Shown here one piece after another: positions 1 through 5,804 of a DNA stretch of 15,140 nucleotides (position 1 is its first letter; every line of letters begins with the position of its first letter). The notes under the pieces were generated by a model that worked only from the letters and a program-made list of their open reading frames with translations, made no database searches and was not told the DNA's origin. This DNA is from Oscillospiraceae bacterium (lineage in GTDB: Bacteria > Bacillota > Clostridia > Oscillospirales > Oscillospiraceae). The DNA lies in NCBI GenBank assembly GCA_028705905.1, contig JAQWCP010000013.1:1-15140 (forward strand), in the 5' to 3' direction. A program made the translations under genes and the position numbers.

Positions 1-150
1 AGACAGGGGTCTGTATTTTTTGGATGTCTGAAAACGGAGGATTATGTCAATGATGAAATGTGGGGTGCGGTGGAAAACCTGTGATGCTGGACAGAAGCGC
101 AACAGCGGGGAAAAGACTGTGACGACTTGGATCCATAGGGGGAAGGGGGT

Positions 151-180
151 TGTGGAAAAACCTGTGGAAACTGTGGATAA
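151..180 (+). promoter_or_regulatory. Cluster of DnaA-box-like nonamers
   Basis: Three related nonamers lie head-to-tail: TGTGGAAAA at 151, TGTGGAAAC at 163 and TGTGGATAA at 172. The third is the exact reverse complement of the consensus DnaA box TTATCCACA, and the others differ from it by one or two bases. A weaker GGTGGAAAA lies at 69. An AT-rich stretch follows at 200-400. Such spacing and orientation is typical of origin regions in Bacillota, but dnaA and dnaN are not in the window. It could equally be a DnaA-titrating or DnaA-regulated site. Confidence 0.5.
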
Positions 181-410
181 CCAGTATCGTAATGAGATAA
201 ATTCACAATATTATGTATCTCTCTTGCAGGGCGTAAAAAGAGAAATTTTATAAAAGGCAATCCAGGAGTTTTTGACAAAATGGAGTCATTTGATTAAAAA
301 CATAACGAGAAAGTTTCATTTCCATCGAAATTTAATACAAAAAAGAAAGATTTAGAAGATAAAAATAGACTTTTCTTAAACCCTTACATACAAATCATGC
401 GAAAAAACGA

Positions 411-457
411 ACAAAAAAACTTCCCGCCCATCTTTTCATAGAAAAGATGTAGCGGGG
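411..457 (-). terminator. Long hairpin with T-tract, minus strand
   Basis: A 9-bp perfect stem (429-437 with 441-449, loop ATA) is extended by an outer CCCGC/GCGGG helix across a small internal loop. Read on the minus strand it is followed by a run of seven T (411-419 region). It lies downstream of the tandem hairpin at 467-501 and could be a back-up terminator for the marR/acyl-CoA dehydrogenase transcripts. Confidence 0.65.
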
Positions 458-466
458 GGGAAGTAG

Positions 467-501
467 AAAAAACACGGTTTTCCCCTTTGGGGAAAACTGT
501 G
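467..501 (-). terminator. Rho-independent terminator, minus strand
   Basis: A 13-bp stem (473-485 with 489-501, one G-T wobble, loop TTT) is followed on the minus strand by six T (467-472). This is a strong intrinsic terminator. It lies about 120 bases beyond the marR stop and is the likely end of that transcript. Confidence 0.85.
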
Positions 502-618
502 AAATATTCGAGAAACGTGACATTCTTGCAAAAAAGAGGTGCGGAGACAAGTGGTGTGTCCCATCTTGAACAGGCGACATCCTCTCTTTGGCCAAAAATG
601 AAAAACAGCATCGTCCGA

Positions 619-1074
619 TTAACCATTTACAACAGAGTCCAATTCCAAAATACCGGCTTCTTCATGGCCGGCAATGCGACGTAAGCAGTCTTTTAAAAGA
701 GCTTGCTCTTCCGGCGTAAATCCGGACATCACTTCTTTGTTGACTTCTTCCACGACGTGGAGAACGGGTTCTTCCAAAATTTTGCCCTTTTCCGTGAGCA
801 TGACTTGGACGCAACGGCGATCTTCCTTACTGACCAAACGGTCAATGATGCCTTTTTTCTGCATTCGATCCATAACACCGGAAATTGTAGATGTCTCAAG
901 ACATAAGATTTTGGCAATTTCTTTGGGGTTGACGGATTTATTGGTCCAAAGACAGTTTAAGATAGCATACTGACCAGGAGTGATGTCATGTTCTGACAAG
1001 CGTTCTGTCATACGCTGGAAAACTGCGTGTTGTGCTGTCGTCAATAAGTAGTTGATACATTCGTTGAATTCCAT
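619..1074 (-). CDS. MarR-family transcriptional regulator
   Basis: The 151-residue product has the length and layout of MarR proteins, dimeric winged-helix DNA-binding regulators that often respond to small aromatic or acyl ligands. A helical N-terminus (1-40) is followed by the winged helix-turn-helix: the NPKEIAKIL helix at 49-57, the recognition helix TSTISGVMDR at 61-70, and a wing with the typical SKEDRR at 82-87. Helices 105-135 would complete the dimer interface. I chose the ATG at 1074 because an AAAGGA site precedes it; a longer frame reaching 1146 would place the start upstream of this site. It lies downstream of, and in the same direction as, the acyl-CoA dehydrogenase gene, 203 bases away, so control of that gene or of itself is plausible but not shown. 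The C-terminal tail (136-151) is not diagnostic. Confidence 0.88.
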   Translation of the reverse strand: MEFNECINYLLTTAQHAVFQRMTERLSEHDITPGQYAILNCLWTNKSVNPKEIAKILCLETSTISGVMDRMQKKGIIDRLVSKEDRRCVQVMLTEKGKILEEPVLHVVEEVNKEVMSGFTPEEQALLKDCLRRIAGHEEAGILELDSVVNG

Positions 1075-1105
1075 AAAAAATCCATCCTTTCTGCAGCTCT
1101 GAGTG

Positions 1106-1126
1106 CCTAGACAGGCCACTGCTAGG
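1106..1126. promoter_or_regulatory. Inverted repeat upstream of marR, possible operator
   Basis: CCTAG (1106-1110) and CTAGG (1122-1126) are separated by 11 bases, and an overlapping AGTG/CACT pair flanks the same centre. The repeat sits in the marR leader, upstream of its ribosome binding site, where an autoregulatory MarR operator would be expected. The arms are short and chance cannot be excluded. Confidence 0.3.
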
Positions 1127-1146
1127 GGGGGTATATCTTCAAACAT

Positions 1147-1173
1147 TTTATAAGAAAAATGTTAAAAAGCCAA
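1147..1173 (-). promoter_or_regulatory. Possible weak promoter for marR
   Basis: On the minus strand a TATAAA (1147-1152) is preceded by TTGGCT (1168-1173) at a short 15-base spacing. A good -10 with a poor -35 and spacing suggests at best a weak or activator-dependent promoter. A perfect TTGACA at 1190-1195 has no matching -10 at the right distance. Confidence 0.3.
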
Positions 1174-1212
1174 GAGAAAAACATTGAATTGTCAAAAGTA
1201 CGAGATGCAAGC

Positions 1213-1258
1213 GCGGGCGCATAGTCATTTCCAGAAAGGAGATGTACCATGCGCCCGC
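1213..1258 (-). repeat. 10-bp inverted repeat after acyl-CoA dehydrogenase gene
   Basis: GCGGGCGCAT (1213-1222) is perfectly complementary to ATGCGCCCGC (1249-1258), with a 26-base loop. It lies 19 bases past the acyl-CoA dehydrogenase stop. There is no clear T-tract on the minus strand, so it is either an unconventional terminator or an mRNA-stabilising or processing stem between the dehydrogenase gene and marR. Confidence 0.5.
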
Positions 1259-1277
1259 ATTTATCAATTCATCGGGC

Positions 1278-2441
1278 TTATTTCTTTTCTCTGAACATGT
1301 TGTTGCTGATGACCATTCTCTGCACTTCGTTGGTGCCTTCGTAGATCTGGGTGATCTTAGCATCACGCATCATACGCTCAACATGGTACTCTCTCATGTA
1401 GCCTACGCCGCCCATGAGCTGAACACATTCAGTGGTGACGTGCATGGCACAGTCGGTGCAAACCATTTTTGCCTTGGAAGCGGGAACGGTGTAAGATCTG
1501 TGTGCATCCTTGTCGCTGGAAGCCTTGTACAGGAGGTGCTGTGCCATTTCGATCTCGGTGTCCAATTCAGCCATTTTAAATGCAATGTGCTGATTTTTGT
1601 ACAGGGGTTTGCCAAACTGCTCACGAACCTTCAGATATTCCTTGGTGATTTCAAAAGCGCCCTTTGCAATGCCCAGGCCCTGTGCAGCAACGCCGATACG
1701 GCCGCCGTCCAATGCCTTCATCGCAGTGGGGAACCCGGTTCCGCTGACAGCGATCAGGTTCTCAGCAGGTACTCTCACATCTTGCATGATCAGCTCAGAA
1801 ACCTGAGCGGCACGGATGCCCATCTTATTTTCGATCTTGCCAACGGAGAAGCCGGGCATACCCTTACGCAGGATGAAGCAACCCAAGCCTTTTGCTTTCT
1901 TTTCCGGCTCAAGCAATGCATACACTGCGGTGTAATCAGCGAACGGGCCGTTGGTGTTGAAAATCTTTGTGCCGTTGAGGATGTAATCATTGCCGTCTTT
2001 TACAGCAACGGTGCGGATGCCAGCGGCATCAGAACCAGCAGTGGGCTCGGTGAGGCCGAAAGAACCGAAGTGGTCGCCAGTGAGGACAGGAGCCAAGAAC
2101 TTTTTCTTGGTTTCGTCATCTGCGGGGGAGTTCATGACGCTGCCACCATACAGGGAAACCAGAACGGAAAATGCAATACCCATAGAAGCATCAACTTTAG
2201 AGATTTCCTCTACAGCAACGGCGTAAGAAAGATAGCTACCTTTGCCCTGTCCGCCGAACTCTTCCGGATATGCCAGGCCAAACAGGCCCATCTTGCCCAT
2301 TTCGCTAAACAGCTCCAGGGAAAATTCGCCCTTCTCGTCACGATCAATGACACCGGGCTTCAATTTCTTCTCGGTAAAGTTACGTACCATCTCTTGTACG
2401 GCCAGTTGTTCCTCCGGTAAGTAAAAATTCATTTGATCCAT
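1278..2441 (-). CDS. Acyl-CoA dehydrogenase (short-chain/butyryl-CoA type)
   Basis: The 387-residue FAD flavoprotein oxidises the alpha-beta bond of an acyl-CoA, or in butyrate-forming anaerobes reduces crotonyl-CoA to butyryl-CoA with an electron-transfer flavoprotein partner. Visible hallmarks are an N-terminal helical domain (1-120), the FAD/substrate motif TEPTAGSDA at 131-139, GGRIGVAAQGLGIA in the C-terminal helical domain, and QIYEGTNEVQR near the end. The Glu of YEG is residue 368, the position of the catalytic base in the short- and medium-chain families. Length and architecture are complete. I chose the ATG at 2441 because AGGAAAGGAAG lies 9 bases upstream; an in-frame ATG at 2480 has no comparable site. 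No etfA/etfB genes are adjacent, so the physiological direction and substrate (butyryl, glutaryl or other) are not set by context. The opposite strand carries a 392-codon open frame, which I regard as a shadow. Confidence 0.93.
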   Translation of the reverse strand: MDQMNFYLPEEQLAVQEMVRNFTEKKLKPGVIDRDEKGEFSLELFSEMGKMGLFGLAYPEEFGGQGKGSYLSYAVAVEEISKVDASMGIAFSVLVSLYGGSVMNSPADDETKKKFLAPVLTGDHFGSFGLTEPTAGSDAAGIRTVAVKDGNDYILNGTKIFNTNGPFADYTAVYALLEPEKKAKGLGCFILRKGMPGFSVGKIENKMGIRAAQVSELIMQDVRVPAENLIAVSGTGFPTAMKALDGGRIGVAAQGLGIAKGAFEITKEYLKVREQFGKPLYKNQHIAFKMAELDTEIEMAQHLLYKASSDKDAHRSYTVPASKAKMVCTDCAMHVTTECVQLMGGVGYMREYHVERMMRDAKITQIYEGTNEVQRMVISNNMFREKK

Positions 2442-2548
2442 TTGTCTGCGCTTCCTTTCCTTATTATGCAATACGGTCATTTTTGTTTTGCCCCAAGATG
2501 CACGGTGACATAAGTTCTGCGTGCAACCTTATACAAGATATAATGATG

Positions 2549-2574
2549 CGAAATATTTACTTGCAAATATCTCG
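2549..2574. promoter_or_regulatory. Imperfect inverted repeat in acyl-CoA dehydrogenase leader
   Basis: CGAAATATTT (2549-2558) pairs with AAATATCTCG (2565-2574), with one mismatch and a 6-base centre. It lies about 20-45 bases downstream of the predicted transcription start, a position suited to repressor binding. Which regulator binds is unknown; the downstream MarR protein is one candidate. Confidence 0.35.
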
Positions 2575-2598
2575 TATACTAACTAAAAATGCACTTGC

Positions 2599-2627
2599 AG
2601 TATAGCACCATGCAATATGCTTGTCAA
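2599..2627 (-). promoter_or_regulatory. Sigma-A promoter for acyl-CoA dehydrogenase gene
   Basis: On the minus strand a perfect TTGACA (2622-2627) and TATACT (2599-2604) are separated by exactly 17 bases. The predicted leader is about 150 bases long before the ATG at 2441. It contains an inverted repeat (2549-2574) and a weak TGCACG/CGTGCA stem near 2512-2538. Confidence 0.85.
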
Positions 2628-2893
2628 GGCAAAAATGAAAATTTTTTAAAAATATGTCAGAAATCCCTCCCATTATGGGGGAATTTTTGAGCGAATAGAC
2701 ATGCTTTCTGTGCCTTTTTCACATCCGGCGAAAAATCTAAGGGCAATACAAGATACATACGACACATGAAAAGTGCAGAGAACGGGACCATCTGGAGGGG
2801 GGAAAGAAGAAGCGGCTGGGAGGTGCGGGTCGGGCATAGATATGGGTAGGAAATAAGGGGGAGGTAAATTTAGAGGATATCTTGGATTTCCTG
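2628..2893. other. Intergenic spacer between divergent promoters
   Basis: No gene is seen here. Near 2664-2689 a C-run/G-run hairpin (TCCCTCCC with TGGGGGA) is followed on the plus strand by ATTTTTG; it could be a weak terminator. The segment 2790-2870 is markedly purine-rich on the plus strand (GGAGGGGGGAAAGAAG, GGGGGAGGT) without a start codon that leads anywhere. Confidence 0.5.
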
Positions 2894-2922
2894 TTGACAA
2901 ATGCAGAAGAATCTGTTAAGAT
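2894..2922 (+). promoter_or_regulatory. Sigma-A promoter of tRNA operon
   Basis: A perfect TTGACA (2894-2899) is followed after exactly 17 bases by TAAGAT (2917-2922). It lies 22 bases upstream of the mature tRNA-Thr 5' end, as expected for a strong stable-RNA promoter. Confidence 0.88.
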
Positions 2923-2944
2923 AAATTTCGCTGTAACTCAGGGT

Positions 2945-3020
2945 GCTGGTGTAGCTCAACTGGCAGAGCAGCTGATTTGTAATCAGCAGGTTGGCGGTTC
3001 GATTCCGTTCACCAGCTCCA
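2945..3020 (+). tRNA. tRNA-Thr (anticodon TGT)
   Basis: The acceptor arms GCTGGTG (2945-2951) and CACCAGC (3010-3016) pair fully and are followed by T and an encoded CCA. The D arm carries AGCTCAACTGGCAGAGC. The anticodon arm GCTGA/TCAGC encloses the loop TTTGTAA, giving anticodon TGT, which reads ACA and related Thr codons. The T arm shows GGTTCGATTCC. All four stems fold, and the 76-base length including CCA is standard. It is the first gene of a two-tRNA operon. Confidence 0.97.
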
Positions 3021-3046
3021 TTTTATACTTCATTACATCATCATAC

Positions 3047-3131
3047 GGAGGAGTTCCCGAGTGGCCAAAGGGGGCAGACTGTAAATCTGTTGTCGTCGAC
3101 TTCGGTGGTTCGAATCCACCCTCCTCCACCA
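3047..3131 (+). tRNA. tRNA-Tyr (anticodon GTA)
   Basis: The acceptor GGAGGAG (3047-3053) pairs with CTCCTCC (3121-3127), followed by A and encoded CCA. The anticodon stem CAGA/TCTG encloses CTGTAAA, giving anticodon GTA. A long variable arm (class II tRNA, TTGTCGTCGACTTC region) follows, which fits bacterial tRNA-Tyr. The T arm GGTTCGAATCC is canonical. It lies 26 bases after tRNA-Thr in the same transcript. Confidence 0.97.
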
Positions 3132-3149
3132 TCATATCAACCATTGTTG

Positions 3150-3200
3150 AGAGAACAAATCCCCACTCCATTACGAGTGGGGATTTGTTCTCTTTGTTTG
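3150..3200 (+). terminator. Strong terminator of tRNA operon
   Basis: A perfect 19-bp stem (3150-3168 with 3175-3193, loop CATTAC) is followed by TTTGTTTG. It lies 18 bases after the tRNA-Tyr CCA and ends the tRNA transcript. The IS3-family debris begins just behind it. Confidence 0.92.
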
Positions 3201-3204
3201 AATT

Positions 3205-3361
3205 ATCAAGGGGGTCTAGAGGTTCATGTAGCTTCTGTCCTTATCCATATGTTGAGTGGTTTCATAACAAACGCAGTCACGGAACACTGAGTTGCAAAAG
3301 ACTTGCTGAATTTAGGGAGTCACTTCTTATAAAATTTATCTAAAAAAGTGTTGCCATTCCA
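3205..3361 (+). pseudogene. IS3-family transposase 3' remnant with IS right end
   Basis: Translation ending at the TAA of 3341-3343 gives YVEWFHNKRSHGTL followed by LAEFRESLLIKFI. This is the typical C-terminus of the IS150/IS3 group OrfB (DDE integrase core), where a YxxWFNNKRIHGSL motif precedes the last helix. Upstream coding continues in another frame (EVHVASVLIH, about 3218-3248), so a one-base loss near 3250 (CCATATG for CCATTATG) has broken it. Just past the stop, AAAAAAGTGTTGCCATTCCA (3342-3361) looks like an IS3 right end, whose inverted repeat would begin TGG. The rest of the element is gone. Confidence 0.7.
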
Positions 3362-3404
3362 ATCAGGGCTTTCGTCCCCACCCACATGCCTGCAGGTTTA
3401 CTTA

Positions 3405-3431
3405 GTACCGGAAGTCCGGGCTTTTTTTTTG
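3405..3431 (+). terminator. Possible terminator with nine-T run
   Basis: A short CCGG-AAGT-CCGG hairpin (3412-3423) is followed by GC and nine T. The stem is only four base pairs, so efficiency is doubtful. It may be what is left of an original downstream terminator. Confidence 0.3.
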
Positions 3432-3461
3432 CAAAAATGAAGTATGTACATTGACAAAGGA

Positions 3462-3953
3462 TTACCCCTTCCGTTTTTTCAATTTCTCCACGAACGGAAG
3501 CGATCCTTTCTTGCATGCAGAGAAGAGCTGATAAAGAATAAGTGTGATCAAAACCCCGGAGAAAACTCCGCTGAAATCCAGCAAAACATCCGTCACCATC
3601 GGCGCTCTGTCGGTGAGCATTTGCAGGGATTCGTCAATGACCGCCGCTGCAAGCCCAAAGCTGAGACAGATAAGTACATTCTGCAACCGGGGTCTGCGGC
3701 GCTGCACACACAGCAGGGTGAGGATAATGCCGAGGATGAGGAATTCTGTAAAATGTGCAAGCTTTCTTACCAGGTGGTCGGTCACTGCTCCCTCACCAAC
3801 AAAAAACTCCAATACTGGCTTTACAATTTCCATAACACCAAGGCTCTTTTCCTGAGACTGAGCTACCGGGAGCAGTGAGTTTGAAAAAATGAATGCCAGT
3901 GTTAGCAGCAGCAATACTGCCATTGATACGATTCTAATTTTACGAGGGTTCAT
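3462..3953 (-). CDS. VanZ-like integral membrane protein
   Basis: The 163-residue protein fits the VanZ-like family (PF04892). These are small membrane proteins named after the teicoplanin-resistance accessory VanZ; most chromosomal homologues have no known role. Visible are a TM segment at 8-27, the family motif RKLAHFTEF at 63-71 running into a second TM (70-85), a third TM (94-107), and the signature DESLQ (107-111), R116, D122 and D126 running into a fourth TM (127-143). The tail 148-163 is basic. The ATG at 3953 has an AGGAGG site about nine bases upstream. No vancomycin-resistance gene is nearby, so resistance should not be inferred. A 42-codon frame overlaps its start by 14 bases. Confidence 0.9.
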   Translation of the reverse strand: MNPRKIRIVSMAVLLLLTLAFIFSNSLLPVAQSQEKSLGVMEIVKPVLEFFVGEGAVTDHLVRKLAHFTEFLILGIILTLLCVQRRRPRLQNVLICLSFGLAAAVIDESLQMLTDRAPMVTDVLLDFSGVFSGVLITLILYQLFSACKKGSLPFVEKLKKRKG

Positions 3954-4068
3954 GACGCTGTGCCTCCTCGCTTTTACTATTTGTTTGCCATGTCAGGGCG
4001 TAGCGAATGCCAAGCAACATGATGTAAAACATGGTGTTCCCAAACAGGCAGGATATGAGATGATGCAT
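3940..4068 (-). CDS. Possible small ORF overlapping the vanZ-like start
   Basis: A 42-codon frame on the minus strand begins at ATG 4068 and overlaps the first 14 bases of the VanZ-like gene. Its product has a hydrophobic middle (LFGNTMFYIMLLGIRYAL) and a polar tail (SKSEEAQRHEPS). The ribosome binding site of the VanZ-like gene lies inside it, so translation coupling is possible. No good ribosome binding site precedes its own start. I do not recognise a family, and it may be a chance frame. Confidence 0.3.
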   Translation of the reverse strand: MHHLISCLFGNTMFYIMLLGIRYALTWQTNSKSEEAQRHEPS

Positions 4069-4301
4069 AGGCACACAATGTCATCTTATCACGCCAGCGA
4101 TAAAATGCAAAGAACTTGATCGTGTCATGTGAGAGTGTGTTTATGCGCATTACACTAAAAACGCACGCGTGCGTTTATGATACATTATTAATCTTTATAT
4201 AAGACCTTGTACCGGGTACCGGCACCCTTTCCTTGAAGGACGTTCGGCCAATGATATCCTCGTGGTCATCCCACACATATTGTATTGTTGCAAGTTATAG
4301 C
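4069..4301. other. Spacer upstream of VanZ-like gene
   Basis: On the minus strand TTGCAT and TAAGAT at about 16 bases' spacing (4083-4110) form a possible weak promoter for the VanZ-like gene. An 18-bp palindrome lies at 4159-4176. Near 4214-4229 GTACCGG occurs twice in tandem. A short minus-strand frame at 4185-4285 (DDHEDIIGRTSFKERV) could be a scrap of a mobile-element protein; I cannot assign it. Confidence 0.4.
4159..4176. repeat. 18-bp perfect palindrome
   Basis: AAACGCACGCGTGCGTTT is perfectly self-complementary with no spacer. Such gapless dyads suit binding by a dimeric regulator rather than an RNA hairpin. No adjacent promoter is clearly covered by it. Confidence 0.6.
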
Positions 4302-4460
4302 TCAATTGCTTGTTTTCAAATTAACCTGCACATCTCCATCGGAAGCAATGACTTTTTCCACTTGATCGTCAAAGGCAACTTGGAATATTGCGACCGCATC
4401 GCAGCAGGTGAGACCAAGCCGTGCAATGAAATTGGAAAATCCCGCACCCCTTAATGCGCA
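4302..4460 (-). pseudogene. 3' remnant of a large serine recombinase
   Basis: The minus-strand frame ending at 4302 closes with FDDQVEKVIASDGDVQV, which aligns with FDERVEKIIVSNGEVQV at the end of the recombinase at 10337. Upstream residues such as IARLGLTCCDA resemble the linker before the last helix, but the rest of the gene is absent. It is the C-terminal end of a second, diverged member of the same family; by eye the DNA of the two tails is roughly 70 percent alike. An IS21 fragment begins just to its right, suggesting that insertion or deletion removed the remainder. Confidence 0.7.
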
Positions 4461-4489
4461 TCCGAAAGTGAGCCACTTGAAATACACGC

Positions 4490-4829
4490 TGTCACAGGTT
4501 GCGCTGAGGTAGGGGTGAATGGAGTGGTGATTACAGTGAAAGATTACAAAGAAATCCGCCAAATGTATTTATCCTGTATCAGTCAGGGGGAAATAGCTAG
4601 GCAGCTACAAATATCCCGTAATACAGTGTCTAAGTACTGCAAAGGTTGTGCTGTCCCGTGGGAACGCAAGGTGCCCAAACGTGAAACAACTATGATCGCA
4701 GCTCTCGTTGATCGCCTAACCTTCCATTCAAACAAAGCAAATTCGGACAAAATACGAAAAATGGGTAAAAAAACCACAATAAACAAGAATTGTCCCAAAA
4801 GGAAACAGAAACGCGGAAATGACCGTTGA
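4490..4829 (+). pseudogene. IS21-family transposase (istA) N-terminal fragment
   Basis: From a GTG at 4515 or 4527 the frame encodes ITVKDYKEIRQMYL followed by a helix-turn-helix (GEIARQLQISRNTVSKYCKG) and AVPWERK. This is the N-terminal DNA-binding region of IS21-type IstA proteins. After about residue 60 the similarity stops and a lysine-rich, unrelated tail runs to 4829. The DDE catalytic core and the istB ATPase gene are missing. TGTCACAGG at 4490 could be the left terminal repeat (IS21 ends start with TG), but no partner end is visible. Non-functional as a transposase. Confidence 0.7.
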
Positions 4830-4853
4830 AGCCTTCCAAAAAATTCATATAAT

Positions 4854-4877
4854 AAAAAACTGCTGCGTGAGCAACAG
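4854..4877 (-). terminator. Terminator of XRE-TetR operon
   Basis: A 7-bp stem with one wobble (4860-4866 with 4871-4877, loop GTGA) is followed on the minus strand by six T (4854-4859). It lies about 40 bases beyond the tetR stop. Confidence 0.75.
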
Positions 4878-4917
4878 CCCGTAAGCAACCGGGATAGGGA
4901 AGCGGTATTGGCAATGG

Positions 4918-5484
4918 TTATGCTTTGGATTCACCTTCCGCTTTTTGCAATACCTGTTCAATCAACCCGTGGTGAAGCAGACAGGCTTTGCGGAACGCAG
5001 GTAAATGCTCCTCCTTCATTCCATCGTGCAGCCATTCAGCAATCAAACCGAAAAACAATCCACGGTACCATATAATTAAATTTTCTTTATCATCTTCCGT
5101 TATATGATACGGCTCTGCAATGTCTGTGATATAAGAGCGCACCATATAATCACTGATTTTCAGCAGGGAAGCTTCAAACACTTCACGGTTCATAGACCGA
5201 TAGATGTGGAAAACCAATTTCTTTTGGGACAGAACGAAATCAATCGCAGCAGAAAGGCAATCTCCAATGGAGTCGAATTTCTTGTACTGTGCAATAAATT
5301 CGTCTGCTCGTTCCATGCTGATTTCTTCTATGAGAGACGGAATATCCTGATAATGATAATAAAAGGATTTACGGTTGATTCCGCAGCTTTCCACAAGCAT
5401 CTTGACGGTAATTTCACTCAAAGGATGACTGTTTAACAGTTCCAAAAATGTGGATTTGATTGCCTGCTTCGTAAAATTCGCCAT
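4918..5484 (-). CDS. TetR-family transcriptional regulator
   Basis: The 188-residue protein carries an N-terminal TetR helix-turn-helix: KQAIKSTFLELL at 6-17 leads into TVKMLVESCGINRKSFYYHY at 26-45. A ligand-pocket type C-terminal domain follows (60-185), with features of the TetR_C_8/DhaS-like group (IYRSMNREVF, WYRGLFFGLIAEWL). Such proteins dimerise on inverted repeats and release DNA when a small ligand binds. I chose the ATG at 5484 because AAAGGAG lies nine bases upstream; the frame could be extended to 5514 without support. The start follows the stop of the preceding xre gene by one base, so the two are co-transcribed and probably translationally coupled. Its likely target is the inverted repeat at 5769-5804, in front of the divergent exporter genes. 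Confidence 0.92.
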   Translation of the reverse strand: MANFTKQAIKSTFLELLNSHPLSEITVKMLVESCGINRKSFYYHYQDIPSLIEEISMERADEFIAQYKKFDSIGDCLSAAIDFVLSQKKLVFHIYRSMNREVFEASLLKISDYMVRSYITDIAEPYHITEDDKENLIIWYRGLFFGLIAEWLHDGMKEEHLPAFRKACLLHHGLIEQVLQKAEGESKA

Positions 5485-5485
5485 T

Positions 5486-5704
5486 TTACTGCACTCCTTT
5501 CGGCAAGATTTCAACTAGGTTTCCTATATTGCAGTTTAAGGCAAGACAAATTTTAGCAAGCGTATCAAGGGTAACCGACTCTCCGTGCCCTAATTTTGCA
5601 ATCACATTTGAGCTGAGTCCCGCTTTTTCCTGAAGGCCCTTCTTTTTCAGTTTTAGGTCAATTAAGCGATGCCAAAGCTTGTTATAAGAAAAAGTGCATT
5701 CCAT
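5486..5704 (-). CDS. XRE-family regulator (YozG-like, small HTH)
   Basis: The 72-residue single-domain Cro/CI-type protein has a helix-turn-helix at about 22-45 (GLQEKAGLSSNVIAKLGHGE), then VTLDTLAKICLALNCNIGNLVEILP, the usual ending of YozG-like small XRE proteins. GGAG lies 12 bases upstream of the ATG. It is the first gene of a two-gene operon with tetR. Two stacked regulators, one of them TetR, opposite an ABC exporter suggest dual control of efflux, but no experiment-like evidence is in the sequence. Confidence 0.9.
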   Translation of the reverse strand: MECTFSYNKLWHRLIDLKLKKKGLQEKAGLSSNVIAKLGHGESVTLDTLAKICLALNCNIGNLVEILPKGVQ

Positions 5705-5743
5705 AAAAATAATAATCTCCGCAATGAAAAATATTTAAACTTT

Positions 5744-5752
5744 ATTATATCA
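5744..5752 (-). promoter_or_regulatory. Extended -10 promoter of XRE-TetR operon
   Basis: On the minus strand TGATATAAT gives a perfect -10 (5744-5749) with the extended TG. The -35 region (about 5767-5772, TTACGT) is poor and overlaps the left arm of the inverted repeat at 5769-5804. Binding there would block it, consistent with autorepression. Confidence 0.7.
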
Positions 5753-5768
5753 TAAAAATACTTATCAC

Positions 5769-5804
5769 GTAATATTTTCTTGCCAAATGACAAGAAAATA
5801 TTAC
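5769..5804. promoter_or_regulatory. 14-bp perfect inverted repeat, operator of divergent operons
   Basis: GTAATATTTTCTTG (5769-5782) and CAAGAAAATATTAC (5791-5804) are perfect inverse copies separated by CCAAATGA. The repeat sits between the divergent xre-tetR and ABC operons, overlapping the presumed -35 of the former and the presumed promoter of the latter (TTGCCA at 5780-5785 with an AT-rich -10 near 5802-5808). Size and symmetry fit a TetR-family operator. In RNA it would also form a stable hairpin, though no T-tract follows. Confidence 0.75.

Larger units (their letters stand above)
1..618. other. Intergenic region, no convincing gene
   Basis: No reading frame here has a credible family match. 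A 69-codon frame starting at 44 does have a GGAGG just upstream, but it runs straight through the DnaA-box-like cluster and its product looks random, so I do not call it. The stretch from about 200 to 420 is AT-rich with A- and T-runs. The right part (420-501) holds two hairpins with T-tracts on the minus strand. Between 503 and 618 a further arm pair on the minus strand (GAGAGG near 580, CCTCTTTTTT near 540) could form a loose long-range stem, which I cannot assign. Confidence 0.6.

Noticed and set aside
44..253. 69-codon plus-strand frame with GGAGG upstream
   Set aside because: It runs through the DnaA-box cluster, its composition looks random, and it has no recognisable domain.
1242..2420. 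392-codon plus-strand open frame opposite the acyl-CoA dehydrogenase
   Set aside because: It is a codon-bias shadow of the real gene: no family features, and the RBS-like GAAAGGAGATG near 1234 falls in the loop of an inverted repeat.
2673..2900. 75-codon minus-strand frame upstream of the acyl-CoA dehydrogenase
   Set aside because: It overlaps the tRNA promoter, is proline-rich from a purine-rich stretch, and has no RBS or family signal.
2882..3343. 153-codon plus-strand frame
   Set aside because: It crosses both tRNA genes and their terminator; only its last part is a true remnant (IS3 transposase C-terminus).
3447..3462. VanZ-like gene as evidence of glycopeptide resistance
   Set aside because: VanZ-like proteins are widespread and no vanHAX-type genes are in the window.
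3444..3878. Plus-strand frame opposite the VanZ-like gene
   Set aside because: Shadow of a well-supported membrane protein gene on the other strand.
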